DNA of 58,664 nucleotides, from NCBI RefSeq assembly GCF_030693405.1, contig NZ_JAUYAW010000059.1, forward strand, positions 1-58,664. Reading direction: 5' to 3'. Below the pieces are notes generated by a model. It had not been told where the DNA came from. It did no database searches and saw only the letters and a list, made by a program, of their open reading frames with translations. The DNA comes from Phenylobacterium sp. Lineage in GTDB: Bacteria > Pseudomonadota > Alphaproteobacteria > Caulobacterales > Caulobacteraceae. Each line of letters starts with the position of its first letter. Within the stretch, counting starts at the first letter, position 1. Positions 32,424 through 40,992 of this stretch are shown in pieces. The translations under genes were made by a program, and so were the position numbers.

Positions 32424-33689
32424 ATGAACGATCAGGTAAACGCCCTGGCCCAGGCGGCGGGCCAGGCAGCGCGCGGCGGGCGATGGCAGGAGGCCGAGGG
32501 CCTCTGGGCGCAGGTTCTCAAACTGGCGCCCCAGCATCCGCAGGCCCTCTACAGTTTTGGCGTTCACGCCTTCCAGCGGGCCGATTTCAGCACAGCGATC
32601 GAGTATCTTCGCGCCGCCCACATGGCTGCGCCGAACGACCCCCTCGTGCTGATGACCACCAGCGTGGTCTGGCGGGAAAAGGGGGACGCCGAAAACGAGT
32701 GGCTGGCCATCAACGCCTGCCTCGCGATCGACCCCTATTTCCTGCCAGGTCTGCTGAGCAAGGCCGCCTTCCTGGAGCGTCAGAACCGGCCCCGCGCCGC
32801 CGCCACGGTTTATCGTGACGCCCTGAAAGTCGCCCCGCCCCCGTCCCATTGGCCAGAGGCGTTACGTCCCCAGCTGACGCACGCCCAGGAGCGTGTAAAC
32901 GCTCACAGCGAAGCCTTCGCCGCCTATCTGGAAGCCGAACTCGCCGCGCCGCGGGCCGCGCTCGAAGCGGCCGTCGCCGGGCGCTGGGCGGAGTCGGCCG
33001 CCATCATGACCGGCCGGATTCAGGCCTACAGATCCGAATGCAACCAGCTGACGGCGCCACGGCTGCCGGCGATCCCCTTTTTCGACCGGGCCGACTTCGC
33101 CTGGGTCGCCGACCTTGAGGCCGCCACGCCATTGATCCGGGAAGAACTGCTGGCGGTTCAGCACACCGAACAGGCGCGCTTCTCGCCCTATGTCGCCTAT
33201 AATCCCGGTGAGCCCGTCAACCAGTGGGTCGAGCTGAACCACTCTGACCGCTGGAGCACCTATGCCCTCTGGCGGAGCGGGCAGCCCGTGGTCGAAAACC
33301 TCGCCAGATGTCCCGCCACCGCCCGGGCGCTGGAGGCGGTCGAAATGGCTGAGATCGGCGGCCTCTGTCCCAACGCCATGTTCTCCGTCCTGGCGCCGCA
33401 CACCCAGATCCCGCCCCACCACGGAGAGACCAACGCCAGACTGGTGGTCCACCTGCCCCTCATCGTGCCCGAAGGCTGCACCTACCGCGTCGGCTTCGAG
33501 CGGCGGGGCTGGACGGAGGGCGAGGTGCTCATCTTTGACGACACGATCGAGCATGAAGCGCGCAATGATGGCGACCTGCCCCGCACGGTCCTGATCTTCG
33601 ATGTGTGGAACCCCCTGCTGTCGCTGGCCGAACGGGAAATGGTCAAGGCCATGACCAAGGCCGCCCGGGAGTTCAACAGCGAGGCCTGA
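32424..33689 (+). CDS. TPR protein with aspartyl/asparaginyl beta-hydroxylase domain
   Basis: 421 residues. The N-terminal half is TPR-like (for example GRWQEAEGLWAQVLKLAPQHPQALYSFG, FSTAIEYLRAAHMAAPNDP). The C-terminal half is an Asp/Asn beta-hydroxylase: PHHGETNARLVVHLPL holds the first iron-ligand His (332/333), the 2-oxoglutarate-binding Arg339 and a conserved His343; FDDTIEHEARN holds the second ligand His377. The ligands look intact, so an active Fe(II)/2-oxoglutarate dioxygenase is expected. No signal peptide, so it should act on a cytosolic protein or small molecule. The ATG at 32424 follows a GGGGGCA-like site. It lies downstream of two inverted repeats. Confidence 0.83.
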   Translation: MNDQVNALAQAAGQAARGGRWQEAEGLWAQVLKLAPQHPQALYSFGVHAFQRADFSTAIEYLRAAHMAAPNDPLVLMTTSVVWREKGDAENEWLAINACLAIDPYFLPGLLSKAAFLERQNRPRAAATVYRDALKVAPPPSHWPEALRPQLTHAQERVNAHSEAFAAYLEAELAAPRAALEAAVAGRWAESAAIMTGRIQAYRSECNQLTAPRLPAIPFFDRADFAWVADLEAATPLIREELLAVQHTEQARFSPYVAYNPGEPVNQWVELNHSDRWSTYALWRSGQPVVENLARCPATARALEAVEMAEIGGLCPNAMFSVLAPHTQIPPHHGETNARLVVHLPLIVPEGCTYRVGFERRGWTEGEVLIFDDTIEHEARNDGDLPRTVLIFDVWNPLLSLAEREMVKAMTKAAREFNSEA

Positions 33690-33825
33690 ACCGGCGGCGG
33701 ATCAGGCCCCCGACATGGCGAAGTCACCGACTTTCGCGGTCGCAGGCGCTGGACATCGCGGCGTCGCCGCCCCATCCTCTGCAGTCAAACGTCTGTTCGT
33801 CCCGCTGTTTGGGAAGGCCTGCCCC

Positions 33826-35001
33826 ATGTTTCTGCAATTTTTCACCGAGCTGCGCCAAGCCAAGGTCCCGGTGTCCTTGAAAGAGTACCTCATGCTGATG
33901 GAGGGCCTCGACAAGATGGTCATCGATCGGTCGGTCGAGGACTTCTACTACCTGTCGCGGGCAGCCCTCGTGAAGGACGAGAAGAACATCGACCGGTTCG
34001 ACCAGGTGTTCGGTCACGTGTTCAAGGGCCTGGAAAAGGTGGATGGGGTCGGTACGGCCGACATTCCCGCCGAGTGGCTGGAAAAGATCAGCGAGAAGTT
34101 CCTCACCGAAGAGGAAAAGGCGCAGATCGAGGCCATGGGCGGCTTCGACAAGCTCATGGAGGCGCTCGCCGAGCGCATGAAGGAGCAGAAGGAGCGCCAC
34201 GAGGGCGGCAACAAGATGATCGGCACCGGGGGCACCTCGCCCTTCGGCGCCAACGGTTATCACCCCGAAGGCATCCGCATCGGCCAGGACAAGGGTCGCC
34301 ACGGCAAGGCGATCAAGGTCTGGGACAAGCGCGAGTACAAGAACCTCGACGACTCCGTCGAACTTGGCACCCGCAACATCAAGGTCGCCCTGCGCCGCCT
34401 GCGCAAATGGGTCCGCGACGGCGCCACCGAGGAGCTGGACATGTCCGGCACCATCCGCGGCACGGCCGAGAAGGGCTATCTCGACATCCACATGCGGCCC
34501 GAGCGCCGCAACAAGGTGAGCGTGCTGATCTTCTTCGATGTCGGCGGCTCCATGGACGCGCACATCAAGATCTGTGAGGAGCTGTTCTCAGCGGCCCGCT
34601 CAGAGTTCAAGAACATGGAGTTCTACTACTTCCACAACTGTCTCTATGAGACCGTGTGGAAGGACAACCGCCGCCGCCATGCCGAGAAGCTCAACACCTT
34701 CGATGTGCTGCACAAATACTCCAGCGACTACAAGGTGATCTTCGTCGGCGACGCCACCATGAGTCCCTATGAGATCACCTATCCGGGTGGTTCGGTGGAG
34801 CACTGGAACGAAGAGGCCGGCGCGGTGTGGATCGACCGGGTGGCCCAGATCTATGAACACATGGTCTGGCTGAACCCGACTGCCGAGCGCCACTGGGCGC
34901 ACACCCCCTCGGTGGAGGTGATGAAGCAGCTGGTGAATGATCGCATGTATCCCCTGACGCTCGAGGGCCTGGACAAGGCCATGCGCGAGCTGGCGCGGTA
35001 G
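33826..35001 (+). CDS. CoxE-like VWA domain protein
   Basis: 391 residues from the ATG at 33826. The N-terminal half is helical (MFLQFFTELRQAKVPVSLKEYLMLMEGLDK). The C-terminal half is a von Willebrand A domain with a MIDAS-like segment FFDVGGSMD, in which the usual D-x-S-x-S is D-x-G-x-S, followed by NMEFYYFHNCLYETVWKDN. This resembles the CoxE/YehP-like proteins that pair with a MoxR AAA+ ATPase to insert metals or fold complexes. No MoxR gene is adjacent in this window. The longer frame starting at 33715 lacks family resemblance. The exact client is unknown. Confidence 0.85.
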   Translation: MFLQFFTELRQAKVPVSLKEYLMLMEGLDKMVIDRSVEDFYYLSRAALVKDEKNIDRFDQVFGHVFKGLEKVDGVGTADIPAEWLEKISEKFLTEEEKAQIEAMGGFDKLMEALAERMKEQKERHEGGNKMIGTGGTSPFGANGYHPEGIRIGQDKGRHGKAIKVWDKREYKNLDDSVELGTRNIKVALRRLRKWVRDGATEELDMSGTIRGTAEKGYLDIHMRPERRNKVSVLIFFDVGGSMDAHIKICEELFSAARSEFKNMEFYYFHNCLYETVWKDNRRRHAEKLNTFDVLHKYSSDYKVIFVGDATMSPYEITYPGGSVEHWNEEAGAVWIDRVAQIYEHMVWLNPTAERHWAHTPSVEVMKQLVNDRMYPLTLEGLDKAMRELAR

Positions 35002-35071
35002 GGGTTTGGGATTACCTGCGGCGCCGTCCGTCTCCGGCTGATAGGCTGGAGAACGGACGTTTGAGAATCGC

Positions 35072-35737
35072 ATGACCGAAGCCGTACCCCCATCGCCGCC
35101 GCAGCCCGAAGCGGACATGCAGGAAGCCGCCACCAAGGCGGCGGTCTTCTGCGCGGCCGAGCGGCTGTTCGCCCTGCACGGTTTCCAGAACGTCTCGGTT
35201 CGCGACATCACCGCCGAGGCGGGTGTGAACCTCGCCTCGGTGAACTACCATTTCGGCTCCAAGGACGGGCTGCTGTTCGAGATCTTCCGCCGGCGCACCG
35301 CCGAGCTGAACCGCGAACGGGCCCGGATGCTGCACGAGGCCAATGACCGCCATGGCGGCAAGCCGCCGGTGCGCGACATTCTGGAGGCCCTGTTCGCCCC
35401 GCCCCTGAAGTGGGCCGATCCGGCCGGCGACCGGCGCATCTCCGTCCAGTTCATCATCCGCGCCCGCAGCGAGGGCACCGCCCAGATGCGCGACGTGCTG
35501 CAGAACGACGTCTCGCACCTGCGCCGGTTCGCCGACGCCCTGATCGCGGCCCGGCCGGAGATGGCCCTGGAGGACGTCTACTGGCGGCTGCACTTCTGCC
35601 TGGGCATGGTGCACAACAACCGCTTCGCCGAGTTCGACCGGCTGCACCATCTGTCTGATGGCCTGACCCGCGAACAGGACGCTGACGGCCTGCTCAGCCG
35701 CATGCTGGATTTCGCCGAAGCCGGGTTCCTGGCGTGA
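35072..35737 (+). CDS. TetR family transcriptional regulator
   Basis: 221 residues. The N-terminal TetR HTH is clear: AAERLFALHGFQNVSVRDITAEAGVNLASVNYHFGSKDGLLFEIF. The rest is an all-helical ligand-binding domain with no recognisable ligand motif; its CerR-like start and size fit the family. The GTG of the next gene overlaps its stop by four bases, so it is probably co-translated with the MOSC protein. The operator was not found. Confidence 0.9.
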   Translation: MTEAVPPSPPQPEADMQEAATKAAVFCAAERLFALHGFQNVSVRDITAEAGVNLASVNYHFGSKDGLLFEIFRRRTAELNRERARMLHEANDRHGGKPPVRDILEALFAPPLKWADPAGDRRISVQFIIRARSEGTAQMRDVLQNDVSHLRRFADALIAARPEMALEDVYWRLHFCLGMVHNNRFAEFDRLHHLSDGLTREQDADGLLSRMLDFAEAGFLA

Positions 35738-36279
35738 CCGGCGGGCCGCGCGTCACCCATGTGGCGAGCCGGCCGGGACACAGCTTTTCCAAGACATTGC
35801 AGGACGCCATCACCCTGGTCGCCGGTCTTGGCGTCGAGGGCGACGGCCATGCCGGCGCTACTGTGCAGCACCGCTCACGGGTCGCCCGGGACCCGACCCA
35901 GCCCAACCTGCGGCAGGTTCATCTGATCGCCGGCGAGCTGCATGACGAGCTGAACGCCGCGGGCTTCGAGCTTGGCCCCGGCGACCTGGGGGAGAACCTC
36001 ACCACCCGGGGGGTTGATCTGATCGCCCTGTCGGCAGGGACGAGGCTGCACCTGGGTCAGGGCGCGGTGATCGAGGTTACCGGCCTGCGCAATCCCTGTA
36101 TCCAGCTCGACCGTTTCCGACCCGGTCTGATGGCTGCCTGCCTGGGCCGCGACGCCGAGGGACGGCTGGTGCGCAAGGCGGGGGTCATGGGGATTGTGCT
36201 GGCTGGCGGCCAGGTGAAACCCGGCGAAGTCATCAGGATCGAGGCGCCGGCGGCCTTCCGCGCCCTGGAAAAGGTCTAG
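35734..36279 (+). CDS. MOSC domain protein
   Basis: 181 residues. The MOSC core is visible: GVEGDGHAG early, then GELHDELNAAGFELGPGDLGENLTTRGVDLIAL, and the key Cys in GLRNPCIQLDRFRPGLM. MOSC domains bind molybdenum-cofactor sulfur or carry sulfur on the conserved Cys; this stand-alone form resembles YiiM-like proteins that may handle N-hydroxylated substrates. It starts with a GTG that overlaps the tetR stop. Its end overlaps the end of the UdgX gene by four bases on the opposite strand. Confidence 0.87.
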   Translation: MTGGPRVTHVASRPGHSFSKTLQDAITLVAGLGVEGDGHAGATVQHRSRVARDPTQPNLRQVHLIAGELHDELNAAGFELGPGDLGENLTTRGVDLIALSAGTRLHLGQGAVIEVTGLRNPCIQLDRFRPGLMAACLGRDAEGRLVRKAGVMGIVLAGGQVKPGEVIRIEAPAAFRALEKV

Positions 36280-37721
36280 CCCTCCCCCGCCAGGGCCCAG
36301 GCGAGCTTCAGGTCCTCGATGAACTGCCCTTCGGCCCGGGCCTTGGCCTCAGCGTCCGGAACCCGCAGTAGATAGGACGGATGCCAGGTGACCACCGCCT
36401 GGGCCTGATCCTGAAGCTGCAGGACCTGGCCTCGCACCTTGCTGATCGGCGCGGCCTTGCCCAGCACCGCCCGGGCCGCCGTGGCGCCCAGGGCCACGAT
36501 GACCCGCGGACGGACCAGCCGCCGCTCGGCGTCCAGCCACCAGCGGCAGGCCTCGATTTCGGGCGCCTCCGGGGTCTTGTGGATCCGCCGCTTGCCGCGC
36601 AGCTCGTGCTTGAAGTGCTTTACCGCATTGGTGACATAGGCCTCGCGCCGGGGGACGCCGGCCGCAGCCAGGGCCTGATCGAACACCTGGCCCGCAGGCC
36701 CCACGAAGGGACGACCGGCCAGGTCCTCCTGATCCCCCGGCTGCTCGCCGACGATCATCAGCCGCGCCCGCGCCGGACCTTCGCCGGCCACCCCTTGGGT
36801 CGCGTCGCGCCACAGCGGGCATCGGCGGCAGGCGTCGACCCCGGCGGTCACCGCCTCGAGGCTTGAGGGCGCGGCCCCGTCGAAGGGCGCGTCGCGGCTG
36901 ACCCTGAGGGCGGCCCGCACGATCCGGCGGGCGGGTTCGGACGGGGCCGTCTCGACCATCTGGGTGGTCCGATCTCCTGCGGCTCGGGTCATCTCTGGAA
37001 TGAGCGAGGCCTCTGGCAGGTTGCGCCAGTACCGCTTGGGCATTTCCCGCACCATGGTCGCCGTCCGCAGCCGGGCCGGATTGAAGGTCGAGGCGTAATA
37101 GGTCCGCCAATAGGCCTCCAGGTCATCGCCGGTCGGCGCATCGGCCGGATCAGCGCCCGGGGTGAAGCTCAGCGCCTGCCGGTCCCAATGGGCGCAGACA
37201 TCCGGCGTCAGGATGGAGAATGCCATGTTGGAGAACCGGCGCACGAAGAAGGGCGCGGTGGCCTCGGTCACCCGATGGGCCGGTTCGAACCAGGCGACGA
37301 AGGCCTCGGCGCCCTCTGCGGCCTCCACCTCACGAAAGCGGACAAAGGCCTTCATCTTGTGGGCCGCCCGGTTCACCTGGCTCTGCATGTCGAGCGCCAG
37401 GGCCACGTCCGGATCACTGGCGATCTCCAGCAGGCGGGGCGTCGCGTCCAGCCGCCAGAGCAGGCGATAGAGCAGGTCAAACCGCGCCGGCGAGCGGTGC
37501 AGCGCCACCCGCCCGGCGAGGTCCACGAAGGCCCGACTGACCTTGAAGCCCCCCTCGCCCGCCGTTCGGGCCTGAGGCGCCTGCGCCGGAAACAGGCTCG
37601 CCTGGCCGCCATCGACAGTCCAGAGCACGTCAGCCGGCGCGGCCGCCTCGGGGCGCAGAGCCCGGGCGGCGGCCCGCCAGCCGTCGAAGTCGGTTTCGGA
37701 CGCCAGGCGGACGACGCGCAT
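36276..37721 (-). CDS. udgX: DUF4130-UdgX fusion (uracil-DNA glycosylase-type protein)
   Basis: 481 residues in two parts. Residues 1-255 match the DUF4130 family that accompanies DNA-repair radical SAM proteins (start MRVVRLASETDFDGWRAAAR, end near MPKRYWRNLPEASLIPE). Residues 285-481 are a UdgX-type uracil-DNA glycosylase: GEQPGDQEDLAGRPFVGPAG at 325 is the catalytic motif, and the insert KRRIHKTP (377-384) carries the His381 that in known UdgX proteins links covalently to DNA at the uracil site. Several Cys (CRRC, EACRWW) fit an Fe-S cluster. The start overlaps the radical SAM stop by one base (TGATG), so the two are co-translated. The operon has a LexA box upstream. Confidence 0.9.
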   Translation of the reverse strand: MRVVRLASETDFDGWRAAARALRPEAAAPADVLWTVDGGQASLFPAQAPQARTAGEGGFKVSRAFVDLAGRVALHRSPARFDLLYRLLWRLDATPRLLEIASDPDVALALDMQSQVNRAAHKMKAFVRFREVEAAEGAEAFVAWFEPAHRVTEATAPFFVRRFSNMAFSILTPDVCAHWDRQALSFTPGADPADAPTGDDLEAYWRTYYASTFNPARLRTATMVREMPKRYWRNLPEASLIPEMTRAAGDRTTQMVETAPSEPARRIVRAALRVSRDAPFDGAAPSSLEAVTAGVDACRRCPLWRDATQGVAGEGPARARLMIVGEQPGDQEDLAGRPFVGPAGQVFDQALAAAGVPRREAYVTNAVKHFKHELRGKRRIHKTPEAPEIEACRWWLDAERRLVRPRVIVALGATAARAVLGKAAPISKVRGQVLQLQDQAQAVVTWHPSYLLRVPDAEAKARAEGQFIEDLKLAWALAGEG

Positions 37722-38947
37722 CAGAACAGGCTCAGCTGCTCAGGCGGCGGGGCGAAGCGGTCGCGCAGATCGACCCGATCGGTCAGGGCGCCCGGGCTCC
37801 AGTCGCTGGCGGTGACGAAGGGCTTCAGCTTTTCGAGGTTGCGGGCCAGCCGCTTCACATCGGCCAGGGAGAGCCGGGTCAGCTTCCGCGCGGCCAGCAT
37901 CCGGTCCACGCTGCGGGTTCCCAGGCCCGGCACCCGCAGCAACCGCTCGCGCGACGCGATGTTCACATCCACCGGAAAGTCTTCCCGGTGGCGCAGGGCC
38001 CAGGCGAGCTTGGGATCGATGGCCAGGTCCAGGTCTTCCCCCGGGGCGATGATCTCGGCGGTTTCAAAGCCGTAGAACCGCATCAGCCAGTCGGCCTGGT
38101 AGAGCCTGTGCTCGCGCATCAGCGGCGGTCGCTGGGCCGGCAGGGACTTGGCCACGTCCGGGATCGGGCTGAAGGCCGAATAGTAGACCCTGCGCAGGCC
38201 ATAGTTTCCGTAGAGGGTGCTGGACCGCGCCAGGATCTCCCCGTCGCGGGCGCCGTCCGCGCCGATGATCATCTGGGTCGACTGGCCGGCCGGCGCGTAT
38301 TTTGGCGGCCGGGTCTTGCGGGCCGGTTCCTTGCCCGCCTCGATCCCAAGGCGCACCGCCCCCATGGCCTTGCGGATGACGCCGGCGTCCTTCTCCGGCG
38401 CAAAGGCCGCCAGGCTCTCGTCCCGCGGCAGCTCCACATTGATGGAGACCCGGTCGGCATAGAGGGCCGCCTGGTTGGTCAGCTCCACCGAGGCTTCCGG
38501 GATCAGCTTCAGATGGATGTAGCCGCGGAAGTCATGATCGGCGCGCAGGCTTCGGGCGACGGCGACCATGGCCTCCATCGTATAGTCGCTGTTGCGGATG
38601 ATACCCGAGGAGAGGAACAGCCCCTCGATATAGTTGCGCTTGTAGAGGCCGAGCGTCAGGTCGACCACCTCCTGGACCTTGAACCTGGCCCGAGGCGTGT
38701 TGGACGAGACCCTGTTCACGCAATAGGCGCAGTCATAGATGCAGTAGTTGGTCAGCAGGATCTTCAACAGGCTGACGCACCGGCCATCCGGCGTATAGGC
38801 GTGACAGATGCCCATGCCCTCGGTGGAGCCCACCCCCTTGCCGCCCTGAGAATCCCGTTTCCCTGCCCCCGACGAGGCGCAGGACGCGTCATACTTTGCC
38901 GCGTCGGCGAGGATGGAGAGCTTCTGCTTCAGATCGAGAACGGCCAT
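37721..38947 (-). CDS. Putative DNA modification/repair radical SAM protein
   Basis: 408 residues. The radical SAM cluster motif C-x3-C-x2-C is NYCIYDCAYC, preceded by a Cys-rich stretch near residues 20-60 (CASSG, CHAYTPDGRC) that may hold a second cluster. The C terminus contains a helix-hairpin-helix-like DNA-binding stretch (LLRVPGLGTRSVDRMLAAR). This combination matches the family of radical SAM proteins named for DNA modification/repair that travel with DUF4130/UdgX genes. Its chemistry has not been shown in this sequence. It is the first gene of the pair, with a LexA box 15 bases before the ATG. Confidence 0.88.
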   Translation of the reverse strand: MAVLDLKQKLSILADAAKYDASCASSGAGKRDSQGGKGVGSTEGMGICHAYTPDGRCVSLLKILLTNYCIYDCAYCVNRVSSNTPRARFKVQEVVDLTLGLYKRNYIEGLFLSSGIIRNSDYTMEAMVAVARSLRADHDFRGYIHLKLIPEASVELTNQAALYADRVSINVELPRDESLAAFAPEKDAGVIRKAMGAVRLGIEAGKEPARKTRPPKYAPAGQSTQMIIGADGARDGEILARSSTLYGNYGLRRVYYSAFSPIPDVAKSLPAQRPPLMREHRLYQADWLMRFYGFETAEIIAPGEDLDLAIDPKLAWALRHREDFPVDVNIASRERLLRVPGLGTRSVDRMLAARKLTRLSLADVKRLARNLEKLKPFVTASDWSPGALTDRVDLRDRFAPPPEQLSLF

Positions 38948-38961
38948 GAGGCCACTCTAAA

Positions 38962-38976
38962 GTTCTTATTTTGTTC
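38962..38976 (-). promoter_or_regulatory. LexA (SOS) box, GTTC-N7-GTTC
   Basis: GTTCTTATTTTGTTC is an exact match to the alphaproteobacterial LexA operator, a direct repeat of GTTC spaced by seven. It lies 15 bases upstream of the radical SAM start on the other strand, where bound LexA would block transcription of the radical SAM-UdgX pair. Induction by DNA damage is predicted, not shown. Confidence 0.8.
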
Positions 38977-39055
38977 CGCAAGCGTGGCTGCGTGTTCATT
39001 CTCACTCGGCCACCATTCCCATCGCCAATATCTATGGTAGAGCTTCGCGCCTGAC

Positions 39056-39579
39056 ACTCGGGGAGCGGACTAGATGAGATAGCGCTCCAGGATGGGAAGG
39101 CCATCGTCAGCGAGAACCAGATCGTCGATCCTGCCGGTCCCTTGGCGCGCCAAATGGCGGCCGAACTGGCGCAGTCGCGGTCTACGCGCCTGGCCGACGT
39201 TGCTATTCCGCCGGAGGACAAAGCCGCAGTAGTTCAGGCTCAACAGGCTTACTCCCACGTCGTATTCGTCGATACGCTCTACTGGGGATTTATGTACTTC
39301 GCCACAGATTGGGCACACTATAATGTGCTCTATACGGCTCGAATGCGCCTTTTCGACAATGCCGAGAACAAGAACGTGGCGCTAAAGACCTGTAGCTGGG
39401 AGAGCGAAAAGGCTGGGAGCGGCAGGTACACGCGCGGCGAACTCCTGGCGAATAACGCCCAACAGCTGAAAGCGGAGTTGGCCAAGGCGGCTGAAACCTG
39501 CGCCGACGAATTCCGAGGCGTCCTAGCGCTTCCTCGGCCAACCCAGGTCACGCAGAATTCGTCGGACATCATCCCCTAA
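39056..39579 (+). pseudogene. Probable 5'-truncated hypothetical gene
   Basis: A reading frame runs from the stop at 39052-39054 to a stop at 39577-39579, but it has no convincing start; the first usable codon is a TTG at 39142. The readable protein has QAYSHVVFVDTLYWGF, YFATDWAHYNVLYTARMRLFD and TRGELLANNAQQLKAELAKAAETCAD. This resembles the C-terminal two-thirds of conserved unknown (lipo)proteins whose intact forms carry a signal peptide, which is missing here. GC is visibly lower than in flanking genes, and codons such as ATA and TTA appear. It may be a horizontally acquired gene that has lost its 5' end. An opposite-strand frame with CPICG is rejected. Confidence 0.55.
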
Positions 39580-39839
39580 GCCCTTGGCCAGGCGCCTTTC
39601 GACATCAGCTCATAGGGGTTTGAGGCTGGTCTTCGGGACGGCCGCGCGGGTTGGTCTTGACGCCTGACGAGGACAGGGGCCGTGTTAACCTGACCCGGCG
39701 CCGGGCCTAGAGAGCGAAGGCTCAAAGTGCTCGGGCGCCGGCCTCTTGATCCTGAACGCCGCCACGCATCGAGGGATTTCAGTTGCGAGGCGAGCGGAGA
39801 TCAATTCGATTGATCCCGCCGCCAGACCATGGAGATCCG
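39580..39839. other. Intergenic region upstream of the LuxR-type gene
   Basis: 260 bases without a supported gene. It contains a 12-base perfect palindrome (CCCGGCGCCGGG, 39694-39705), one TTAACC half-site near 39685 and GGAGA just before the LuxR start. No tRNA, riboswitch or other RNA was recognised. Confidence 0.5.
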
Positions 39840-40922
39840 ATGGAAAGCGATCTGATTGACCGGATCTACGAGTGTTCCGTGGCCCCGGACCTGTGGCCCT
39901 CGGTGCTCGACGATCTGGCGGCGATGACCGACTCCCGGGGCGGCCTGCTGTTCTCTGCCCGCAAGGCGCTTTGCTGGACCGCCTCAGGATCGATCCGGGA
40001 GGTGTTCGAGGCCTATGTGAACGACGGCTGGTTCCACCGCTGTCCCCGACGCACCTGCATCATGAGCCAGTCCGATCCCGCCTTCTTCGTGGAGCAGGAT
40101 TTCTGGAGCGAAGACCAGATCAAGGGCGATCCGATCTATCGCGACTTCTTCCACCCCCGCGGGCTGGGCTGGTCGGCCGGCACGGGCCTGCAGGTGCCCA
40201 CCGGTGACTCCATTGTCTTCAGCATCGAACGGACCCTGGAACGCGGTCCGATCGAGCCCGAGCACGTGGCCACCCTGAACAGTCTGCGCCCGCATCTGGC
40301 GCGAAGCGCCCTGGTCAGCGCCCGCCTCGGCCTGCAACGCGCCCAGGGCGCCACCGAGGCGTTGAGCGGGTTGCGGCTGCCCGCTCTGCTGCTCACCGAA
40401 GGCGGTGTGGTCGTTGAGGCCAATGAGTGGATGGCGCCGCTGGCCGGGGAGGTCCGTTTTGGCGCGGGCAACCGGCTGGTGCTGAGCGACAAGGCCGCTC
40501 AGCAGATGCTCGCCGACGCCCTGAAAACCATTGACGCGGCCCCTGGCCTGGGGCGCTGCACCTTCCCCCTGCGCGACGAACTGGGCAAGGCGACGATGGT
40601 GCTGCACCTGATCCCCATCAAGCGCTCAGCCCACGACATTTTCGGCCAGAGCTTCGCCCTGCTGATGATGACGCCGGTCAGCAGCGAGCGGACCCCGTCG
40701 CTGGACCTGATGCGCTCGCTCTTCGACCTGACGCCGGCCGAGGCCCGGGTGGCCCAGGGGATTGCGGCCGGCAAGACCCTGGAGGACCTGGCGCTGGCTG
40801 GCGATGTGTCGATCAACACCGTCCGCAATCAGCTCCGCCGCGTCCTGGAAAAGACCGGCTGCGCCCGCCAGGCCGAGCTGGCGGCCCTGCTCTCCAGCGT
40901 CGCGGTGGGGGCCGGACTGTAG
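39840..40922 (+). CDS. LuxR-type HTH transcriptional regulator
   Basis: 360 residues from the ATG at 39840, which has GGAGA six bases upstream. The C-terminal HTH is typical LuxR/GerE type: FDLTPAEARVAQGIAAGKTLEDLALAGDVSINTVRNQLRRVLEKTGC. The N-terminal 290 residues are a sensor-like region without a signal peptide (MESDLIDRIYECSVAPDLWPSVLDDLAAMT) and have a short Cys/Arg-rich patch (HRCPRRTC). No receiver or autoinducer-binding domain is obvious. The ligand and targets are unknown. Its upstream region contains a perfect palindrome but no clear operator. Confidence 0.82.
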   Translation: MESDLIDRIYECSVAPDLWPSVLDDLAAMTDSRGGLLFSARKALCWTASGSIREVFEAYVNDGWFHRCPRRTCIMSQSDPAFFVEQDFWSEDQIKGDPIYRDFFHPRGLGWSAGTGLQVPTGDSIVFSIERTLERGPIEPEHVATLNSLRPHLARSALVSARLGLQRAQGATEALSGLRLPALLLTEGGVVVEANEWMAPLAGEVRFGAGNRLVLSDKAAQQMLADALKTIDAAPGLGRCTFPLRDELGKATMVLHLIPIKRSAHDIFGQSFALLMMTPVSSERTPSLDLMRSLFDLTPAEARVAQGIAAGKTLEDLALAGDVSINTVRNQLRRVLEKTGCARQAELAALLSSVAVGAGL

Positions 40923-40992
40923 TCGCCCGCCGCGCCATCTGAGTTCCGCCACATTGCCCGTCTAGCTCCACAAGCTAGAGCTTCCGGGGGCG

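Noticed and set aside
39070..39318. Minus-strand frame starting MCPICGEVHKSP, zinc-ribbon-like
   Set aside because: Only the first few residues look like a Cys knuckle; the rest is poor. The plus strand has a better, family-like protein across the same bases.
39694..39705. CCCGGCGCCGGG palindrome as a terminator
   Set aside because: It has no loop or T tract and lies in a long intergenic region away from a gene end; a chance palindrome in GC-rich DNA is likely.
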